Source of the DNA: Euperipatoides rowelli
Lineage: Eukaryota; Onychophora; Udeonychophora; Euonychophora; Peripatopsidae
Strand: one strand, 5' to 3'
DNA: 13,705 nt
Assembly: GCA_003024985.2 (NCBI GenBank)
Contig: PXIH01S0042070.1
Below are positions 9,081-13,705 of the stretch, piece by piece. Position numbers and translations under genes: made by a program. The notes beneath the pieces are model-generated. The model did no database searches. It worked only from the letters and a program-made list of their open reading frames with translations, and was not told the origin of the DNA. Every line of letters starts with the position of its first letter. Position 1 is the stretch's first letter.

Positions 9081-9588
9081 TTGGTTGTAATTTTTAAATG
9101 GCAAAATATCTCCATTTAAAAAAAAAAAAAAAACTTCTCACTAAATTGTATCTGTTATACATACATGCATAATTTTACTAAGAGATGTTTAGCATTTTAA
9201 AACTCATTAATATATGGTATCAATAAACATAATAAAAACTTAATAGAAATACTTTTTAATCACTTAAAGAATTTAGTACATGGCCAATCTACAATATTAT
9301 TACAGATTAAAAAAAGAAATTATATCAATATTTAAGCATGGTGTTTTAAAAAATATGGTAGAATATTTTAAGAAATTGGCCCAATCTCCAAAAATGCTAG
9401 AAATTCATATATTTATAAACAAAATTTGCAAAGCAAACAAATGAAATTCTTGATATAGCCTACAATAATGAATCAAAAAATTTATCCTCTGGCTACTTAA
9501 TGTTAAGAATAAAGTGGTTAAATGGAAGGCTGTTAAGCCCCACCCCCCTTATACATACAAGGATTTATTCGACAATCCGGTCTGATGG
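9081..9588. other. AT-rich stretch with a third GGGGGTGGGG core (minus strand)
   Basis: No gene is seen. An A15-16 tract lies near 9118-9133. At 9535-9550 the minus strand reads aaggggggtggggctt, matching the core of the repeats at 681 and 4056. The rest of that family is not recognisable here, so it may be a remnant or a coincidence. Confidence 0.5.
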
Positions 9589-9654
9589 TAAATCGTTAAA
9601 AAGTTTTGCAGACCTGATCTGAAGAAGTTGTATTCCATACACATAAACGATTTA
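9589..9654. repeat. 9-bp perfect inverted repeat
   Basis: taaatcgtt (9589-9597) pairs with aacgattta (9646-9654) across a 48-bp interval. It lies 29 bp outside the left end of the giant palindrome and might be part of the same larger element. Confidence 0.7.
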
Positions 9655-9682
9655 TCGACAGTCTAGATACGGTATATTTCTT

Positions 9683-10279
9683 ACTTAATTTAGATTAAAT
9701 TTATAGCTAATAAAAGTATCATAAATTACAAGATATTACCAGAAGGCTATTAAAACAGTATATTTACTGTTTCAAACTTAATAAAACTATAAATGATTGT
9801 TTACAAAGAGAGATTTAGTGAAAAACTGTTTTTTTTCTCTCTTATTCGTATATTCAAAAGAGTGTTAATAATGTTTTGAGGATTTCTACTCTTAAATAAC
9901 GAAAGAGATTGAAATAGACCGCTATTAATAGACGGTTGTAGATGAGGAATTGTATTTTTTTTTTTTAAAAAAATAACTTTTTGTTAGCTATTATTTGAGA
10001 TGCACAACTAACAAATAATAGTGAAGAAAGTTTAAAAAAAAAATTCCTCGTCTACAACCATCTATAGAGGACTATTTCTCTCTTCATTATTTAAAAGTAG
10101 AAATACTCAAAACTTTAACACACTTTGGTATAAAAAAAAATAGTTTTTGACTAAATCTCTCATTGCAAATAATCATCTATAGTTTTATTAAGTTTGAAAC
10201 ATTAAATACACTGTAAATAGCCTTCTTATAAACTCATATTTATTTGCTATAAATTTAATATAAATTAAATTTTTTAAGT
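9683..10279. repeat. Giant imperfect palindrome (long inverted repeat, about 0.6 kb)
   Basis: The left arm (about 9683-9997) and right arm (about 10012-10279) are inverted copies of each other along nearly their full length. A 23-bp block is identical in inverted orientation (9769-9791 and 10178-10200). Others include ggttgtaga.gaggaatt (9934-9951 against 10043-10060) and gagatttagt.aaaaact (left near 9810-9826). The centre has ctattatttg (9988-9997) and caaataatag (10012-10021) around 14 bases. The arms differ by scattered substitutions and indels, mostly in A/T tracts. By eye I judge about 80 percent identity. No target-site duplication is obvious (left flank atttctta, right flank ccaatagt). 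There is no coding capacity. It is most likely a fold-back/MITE-type element or an old inverted duplication. If transcribed it would form a long double-stranded hairpin. Confidence 0.9.
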
Positions 10280-10389
10280 CCAATAGTGGGATTAGCTTCC
10301 CTATTTCTGTTACTTAAACAATAATCTCATGTACATCTTTGGGAATTAGGCTTTGTAATTGTTTTCTTCGGGTAGATCATTGGTATCAC
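10280..10389. other. Short noncoding spacer after the giant palindrome
   Basis: Ordinary AT-rich sequence between the palindrome and the CpG-dense patch. No feature was recognised. Confidence 0.6.
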
Positions 10390-10510
10390 ATAAACGACGA
10401 GCGATCACGTCATACGCTCTCAGATGCTATTGCTCCAGGAAGTTTCAGACTGCATCTTTTAGCAGTGCTCAATGATCACCGACACGATTGCGTTGTAGCG
10501 ATTTGTTTAC
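10390..10510. other. CpG-dense patch in a CpG-poor window
   Basis: About nine CpG dinucleotides fall between 10394 and 10500 (clusters gacgagcgatcacgtcatacgc and ccgacacgattgcg), whereas most of the window has very few. A small inverted repeat, gagcg (10399-10403) and cgctc (10415-10419), encloses atcacgtcata, which includes TCACGTCA, close to a CRE/ATF site. The patch may be a recent insertion, an unmethylated regulatory element or part of an exon. Confidence 0.55.
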
Positions 10511-10682
10511 AGATAGGCCTATACACACAACAATCTATCTGTCAAAGCTCCTCATGAGATCGGATCATCAGATAAATCATAGTGTGTATGGGGTGCTTTA
10601 TACTGACATTTCAACTTCACATCCTGCTGAATTTAAGGATGTTGTGCTGCCAAAGCAAAGGACCTCTAAGTTATTACATTAA
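10476..10682 (+). other. Small open frame, possible terminal exon or coding fossil
   Basis: This frame is open from just after a stop at 10473-10475 to the TAA at 10680-10682 (68 codons). The only in-frame ATG gives a short tail beginning at LMRSDHQ. The composition is more balanced and coding-like than the surroundings, and an AATAAA lies downstream near 10720. The C-terminal stretch, YGVLYTDISTSHPAEFKDVV, loosely recalls the HPAKFK region near the C-terminus of bacterial-type threonine synthase (YG....TAHPAKFKES). That comparison is from memory, covers about 20 residues, and would need a database search. An overlapping 72-codon frame (10339-10557) starts at TTG and is probably a shadow. I assign no function. 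Confidence 0.25.
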
Positions 10683-10882
10683 ATAAGAAAACACAATACA
10701 GAAATAATCTAAATTGCACAATAAAATTTCTTTATATTTTATGCAGAAAATTTGTATGTTTTGATTATGTTATGTTATTATTCTTTATAAAAGAAAATTG
10801 TTTGTACATCGAATATCTTCCACACCGCTCAAGTATAAATTAGCCATATCTTACTTCTTAGTTATTTAGTATCAAAAAGTTA
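10683..10882. other. AT-rich spacer
   Basis: It contains an AATAAA near 10720 and otherwise no recognisable feature. Confidence 0.6.
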
Positions 10883-11030
10883 GCTATTAGACCACAGTTG
10901 AATTTTTTTAAGTGCACGTATAACTTTAAAATAAAAGGGGAAAGTTTATAAATACAGTAGGTCATTCACACAGCCATAACGTTACTACACATCAGTTTAT
11001 CGCTTCATTAAACTGCCAGCGTTTATGTTA
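10883..11030 (+). repeat. Direct repeat pair, copy 1 (about 148 bp)
   Basis: This matches copy 2 at 11139-11280 in the same orientation. Shared blocks include aagtgcacgtataacttt (copy 2 aagtgcaagtataacttt), aaataaaagg, aaagtttataaata, gtcattcac, atcag.ttat.gcttc and gccagcgttta. There are substitutions and small indels. No coding signal was found. Confidence 0.88.
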
Positions 11031-11138
11031 AGCAGCGTGTACATGTTGAGTAATATTTTCTATTAGGGATGAAATCATTACAATTGGGAATTAAGATAAG
11101 AGAGAAGAATGCTAGATTGGAATGTATTGAAAAAGTAA

Positions 11139-11280
11139 GCCATGAGACNACTATTGCATTTTTTAAGTGCAAGTATAACTTTGAAATAAAAGGAAAAAGT
11201 TTATAAATATGTCATTCACTAAGGCATGACATTAGTACAGATCAGCTTATAGCTTCTTTAATATGCCAGCGTTTACATTA
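11139..11280 (+). repeat. Direct repeat pair, copy 2 (about 142 bp)
   Basis: The start is offset about 256 bp from copy 1, with roughly 108 bp of unrelated sequence between them. The single ambiguous base of the window (n at 11149) lies at the 5' edge of this copy, which would fit difficulty resolving two similar copies during assembly. The copies could be two insertions of one element, or the long direct ends of one small element of about 400 bp (10883-11280). Confidence 0.88.
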
Positions 11281-11311
11281 GTTTTTTTTTTTTTAGTTGG
11301 ATTATTTTTCG

Positions 11312-11396
11312 TTAAAAAAATATGTGAAATAAGTCTGGTTGGGAATCAGGTGTGATACCTGATTCCCAACCCGACTTATTTAACATATTTTTTTTA
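11312..11396. repeat. Near-perfect hairpin with 40-bp arms and 5-base loop
   Basis: The left arm 11312-11351 and right arm 11357-11396 are reverse complements at 37 of 40 positions around the loop gtgat. The stem next to the loop (ggttgggaatcaggt) is uninterrupted for 15 bp. Mismatches are at the outer T/A, one G/T difference and one T/G difference. The stem is longer than most animal pre-miRNA stems but in a comparable range. There is no evidence of transcription. It could instead be a recent MITE-type palindrome or an intermediate of palindrome-forming repair. Confidence 0.95.
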
Positions 11397-11520
11397 CCCA
11401 AAAATTGAATTGGGTTTGGGTACGATTATTTTTTAAATTTTAGGACTGGGTAATTAGTCGGGTAATTTAATTAATGGCCGGGTTGGGCCGTAAAAATTTG
11501 GCTTGTGCAGGACTTCACTG
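11397..11520 (+). repeat. GGGT-rich tract next to the hairpin
   Basis: Repeated words gggtttgggtac, gactgggtaatt, gtcgggtaat and ggccgggttgggccg fall within about 90 bp, ending in gcaggacttcactg. The hairpin stem itself contains gggttggg (minus strand of the right arm), so hairpin and tract may belong to one element. The G-rich word style resembles the subterminal regions of some hAT-type elements, but I cannot define ends. Confidence 0.45.
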
Positions 11521-11680
11521 TATATATGTCTAGTATATTATATGTACTCTATAGTCAGCTGTTAATTTACACAAATTTTACCCATTTTCGGGATAACACA
11601 AATTTAGTATCATTACCACTATTCTATTTACACAAAAAATTGTTTAAAATAATGCATTTTCAATTTGGAAAATGTTGTTG
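11521..11680. other. AT-rich noncoding spacer
   Basis: No gene or long repeat recognised. A short inverted pair (tagtatattatatgtact) is near 11531-11549. Confidence 0.55.
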
Positions 11681-12110
11681 AAGAGGACAGGTACAGTATA
11701 CAGCCTACAATAAGCCTCTCTTCTTGCACAAGCATTGTCATACTGTAGTTATTTTTTATACAGTATGTTTTCGGCCATTGATATAGGGTCTTTTATTTCA
11801 CTGTAGCCTACCTGCCTTTCAGGCCCAGGAGAGGCTAAAAGATCACTTTTTTTTCACAAATAAATTATTTAGGGTATAGGCTAGGTAACTTATAGTAGCC
11901 TACACATGTTTAATAAGACTTCGCTTAAAAACAGTCACAATTTTTTTTCTCTTTTTTAATGCTGTTTAGTGTTTTGTCAAATAATGAGGCAATTTTTTTT
12001 ATTGGTGGTGACGGCTGGAGGTGAGATTTATTGGTAGGCTATTATTAATTTATTGATTGCATAAATTTAAAAGATGTACTGGTAGGCCTATAATTGTACA
12101 GTGTAGGTGT
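11681..12110. repeat. Segment dense in TAGCCTA and TACTGTA words
   Basis: TAGCCTA/TAGGCTA occurs at 11804, 11877, 11896 and 12035, and TACTGTA/TACAGTA at 11692, 11741 and 11759. catactgta (11739-11747) and tacagtatg (11759-11767) form a perfect 9-bp stem with an 11-base loop. No gene is seen. These words recur across the window and may mark fragments of one old dispersed repeat or a species-specific word bias. Confidence 0.55.
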
Positions 12111-12419
12111 TTGTTTCGATAACCAAATGTTCACTTGACTAAGTTCAGATAACCGATTTTTCTTGTAAAGCTTAGTTTTCAAATGGAGTGAAATAATTTC
12201 TCATCTCTTTTGATCTGTTTATTTAATTTTAAATTATTAGTTTCTTGTTCTTTATCTCATGATGGGCTTTGATTTATCTTAACTAAAAAGAATAAATCCC
12301 TGGGAAATGTTGAAATCTTATTGAAATGAAGTGTTGGTCATTTTGTGACTTGCATTTGGAATCATTAATTTTAATCTAGTATATAAATCTTACATGGTAA
12401 GTTTTAGTCATTTTCGTTT
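12111..12419. other. AT-rich noncoding stretch
   Basis: No open frame, repeat or RNA recognised. Confidence 0.6.
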
Positions 12420-12540
12420 AGAAACAGCCCTAGGTGACACAGTCTACTAGACGGACACAAAGACCACCATGGGCACAGCTTGGGAGGTCAGAGTTCATGG
12501 TCATCGCTAATGGTCAAGCTTGGACACAGTGTAACAAAAC
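12420..12540 (+). promoter_or_regulatory. GC-richer patch with clustered nuclear-receptor half-sites
   Basis: aggtca (12485-12490), one base, agttca (12492-12497) forms a direct repeat with 1-bp spacing, in which both halves fit RGKTCA. tggtca follows immediately at 12498-12503 and again at 12511-12516. A DR1 is the binding arrangement of HNF4 and of RXR heterodimers in animals. The patch is clearly less AT-rich than its flanks and has no coding frame, so a regulatory element or a repeat fragment are both possible. Confidence 0.3.
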
Positions 12541-12867
12541 ATGAAATAAGTTACCCAGTAGGGGAGACAGAGATATTGTAGCTTTTAAAAAAAAAAGGGA
12601 AGAAAAATCACTAGAGGAAACCCTTTTAAAGGGGTATTGAAATAGAGAATCGTTTCATTTCTGAAGGATTTTCTATCAGATAGGAGAAAGAAGAAAAAAA
12701 AGAAAAAGAAACAAAAAAATACTCTAGATAAAGATTAAAAGTATTGTCGTACATCTCTGGTTCATGATTAATGCAAGTGAAAATCCCATTAAGGCTTCAT
12801 TTGAAATTATCCCAATTCAAATTGTGATTAAAATACAATGTTCCCATAATTCGGAGAAGGCAAATAG
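12541..12867. other. A-rich noncoding stretch
   Basis: A-tracts and purine-rich sequence (agaagaaaaaaaagaaaaag near 12688-12710) are present. No gene is seen. Confidence 0.6.
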
Positions 12868-13185
12868 GGGGAGGATGTAAAAAAAAAAAAATCACATGGA
12901 TCATTTATCTATAAATTATCTCTATTTTATTACAAAACTGAAAGGTTATTAGGATTTAAAATAATTAATTTTCCGTTTACGTTCACAGACGACAATAGCC
13001 ATTTGCTCTGCTGGACGTCTATATTCTTATTGGAAGATAAAAATTATATAAATTTCTGGTTTGATAGTGATAAGGAATTTCCTGCCTTGCACCACAAATT
13101 AATACTGTCTCTACCTATTAAACAATACTTAGGGGATCTGTTATCCCAAATTAATTTTGTTTTCAAAAACCTTACTGTTATATGA
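12868..13185 (+). other. Stop-free stretch, possible exon of unknown gene
   Basis: This frame is open for 105 codons between a TAG at 12865-12867 and the TGA at 13183-13185, unusual for DNA this AT-rich. It has no in-frame ATG and its first third passes through an A-tract (Lys run). A plausible splice acceptor (tttccgtttacgttcacag, ending at 12988) would give a terminal exon of about 65 codons in this frame, containing WTSIFLLEDK and NFWFDSDKEFPALHHKL. The residue mix (Trp, Cys, His, hydrophobic periodicity) is less degenerate than the other shadow frames here. I do not recognise a family. Confidence 0.25.
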
Positions 13186-13484
13186 CTTATTATGATGAGT
13201 CATTTGACATTGCATGGCTAGAAAAAAAAAAAAAAAAAGGAGGGTGGATGCTAAATTGAATAACTATTATTGTTAAAAATATAAATGAATGTTGTAAAAG
13301 TAAAAAAAACAGCAGATTAATGTACTGTATTTACCAACCTATTTTATATACAAGCACCTTGCATTATTTAATATATATACTGTAGGCTATATAATTGTAC
13401 ATTATACAGTATATACTAGAATAATAAATAATGAATATAAAGCTACATATACCTAAAGCATAATATATACCGGTACTGTGTATA
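13186..13484. other. AT-rich noncoding stretch with a TACTGTA hairpin
   Basis: An A17 run lies near 13221-13238. tatatactgta (13374-13384) and tacagtatata (13405-13415) form a perfect 11-bp stem with a 20-base loop. No gene is seen. Confidence 0.7.
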
Positions 13485-13502
13485 ATATATATATATATAT
13501 AT
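13485..13502. repeat. (AT)9 microsatellite
   Basis: Uninterrupted alternating AT abutting the repeat-like segment that starts at 13503. Confidence 0.95.
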
Positions 13503-13705
13503 CAGCAGGGGTCGATTTGAAGAAAATTTACTGGTAGTCCAACGGACTACTAGGTTACAGATTTTGGTAGCCCATAAACATTTTCAGTAGTCCAGTAAAA
13601 CCTGTTGCACAGTTTGAATTTTGCATCAGTTTTAAAGTATTTTAATCGGGTTTAAAGTGTGCATATGTGAAAGATGTTAAACTGTATGTTTTGTTTATGA
13701 AAAAA
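13503..13705. repeat. Repeat-like segment with GTAGTCC words, cut by the window edge
   Basis: After the AT microsatellite the sequence turns to cagcaggggtcgatttgaag. gtagtcc (13534-13540) and ggactac (13544-13550) form a 7-bp stem with a 3-base loop. The word recurs as gtagccc (13567-13573) and gtagtcc (13587-13593). tttactgg (13527-13534) and ccagtaaa (13592-13599) are inverted. The nested inverted words and the sharp junction with a microsatellite suggest the end of a dispersed mobile element, type unknown, continuing past the window. Confidence 0.5.

Noticed and set aside
9683-10279. Assembly artefact as the sole explanation of the giant palindrome
   Set aside because: The arms differ at many positions. 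A chimeric read or misjoin would give near-identical arms, so a genuine old inverted duplication is more likely.
10339-10557. 72-codon plus-strand open frame
   Set aside because: TTG start, overlapping the more coding-like frame that ends at 10682. Probably a shadow of the CpG-dense patch.
9683-11396. CRISPR array or phage-type defence locus
   Set aside because: The repeats are two-copy, long and AT-rich, with no regular short repeat-spacer pattern and no associated genes. The window is eukaryotic in character.

Overview
The window looks like non-coding DNA from an animal genome. It is strongly AT-rich on both strands, has long A and T homopolymers, an (AT)n microsatellite, stops in every frame, and fossil DNA-transposon sequence. 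There is no bacterial or organellar gene organisation. I cannot name the species. The mix of a decayed hAT transposase, short GC-rich repeats carrying GGGGGTGGGG cores, and recurring TACTGTA and TAGCCTA words would fit an aquatic invertebrate or a fish, but that is an impression only. No intact protein-coding gene, RNA gene, CRISPR array or operon is visible.

Layout. 1-680 is AT-rich filler with T tracts and short tandem duplications. 681-750 is the first copy of a GC-rich repeat family, and 4056-4383 is a second, fuller copy bounded by 12-bp inverted ends. 1175-2153 (minus strand) is the best-supported gene-derived feature: a dead hAT-superfamily transposase with at least two frameshifts and three or more in-frame stops. 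3040-3250 is a GC-richer patch with small perfect inverted repeats. 4384-6150 is noncoding and carries a cluster of four same-strand T tracts and a weak tRNA-like (SINE-head) signature near 5620-5690. 6160-6465 is GC-richer, with motif matches resembling animal promoter or enhancer elements and a duplicated GATA-like module. 6466-9060 is about 2.6 kb in which I see no gene.

The most structured part is 9060-11520. It holds an 18-bp alternating purine-pyrimidine run with a 12-bp palindrome; a giant imperfect palindrome (9683-10279, arms about 270-315 bp); a CpG-dense patch with a small open frame (10390-10682); two diverged direct copies of a roughly 145-bp sequence (10883-11030 and 11139-11280); and a near-perfect 40-bp-arm hairpin (11312-11396), followed by a GGGT-rich tract. 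This looks like an accumulation of several non-autonomous elements rather than a working gene system.

11680-12110 is dense in TAGCCTA and TACTGTA words. 12420-12540 holds a cluster of nuclear-receptor half-sites including a DR1 arrangement. 12868-13185 is a 106-codon open stretch without an ATG, possibly an exon but unrecognised. The window ends with an (AT)9 microsatellite next to a repeat-like segment built around GTAGTCC words (13503-13705).

No cooperating gene set can be inferred. I found nothing that amounts to a new biological system. The giant palindrome, the 40-bp hairpin, the dispersed CAAGGG/GGGGGTGGGG family and the CpG-dense open frame are the items most worth a second look.
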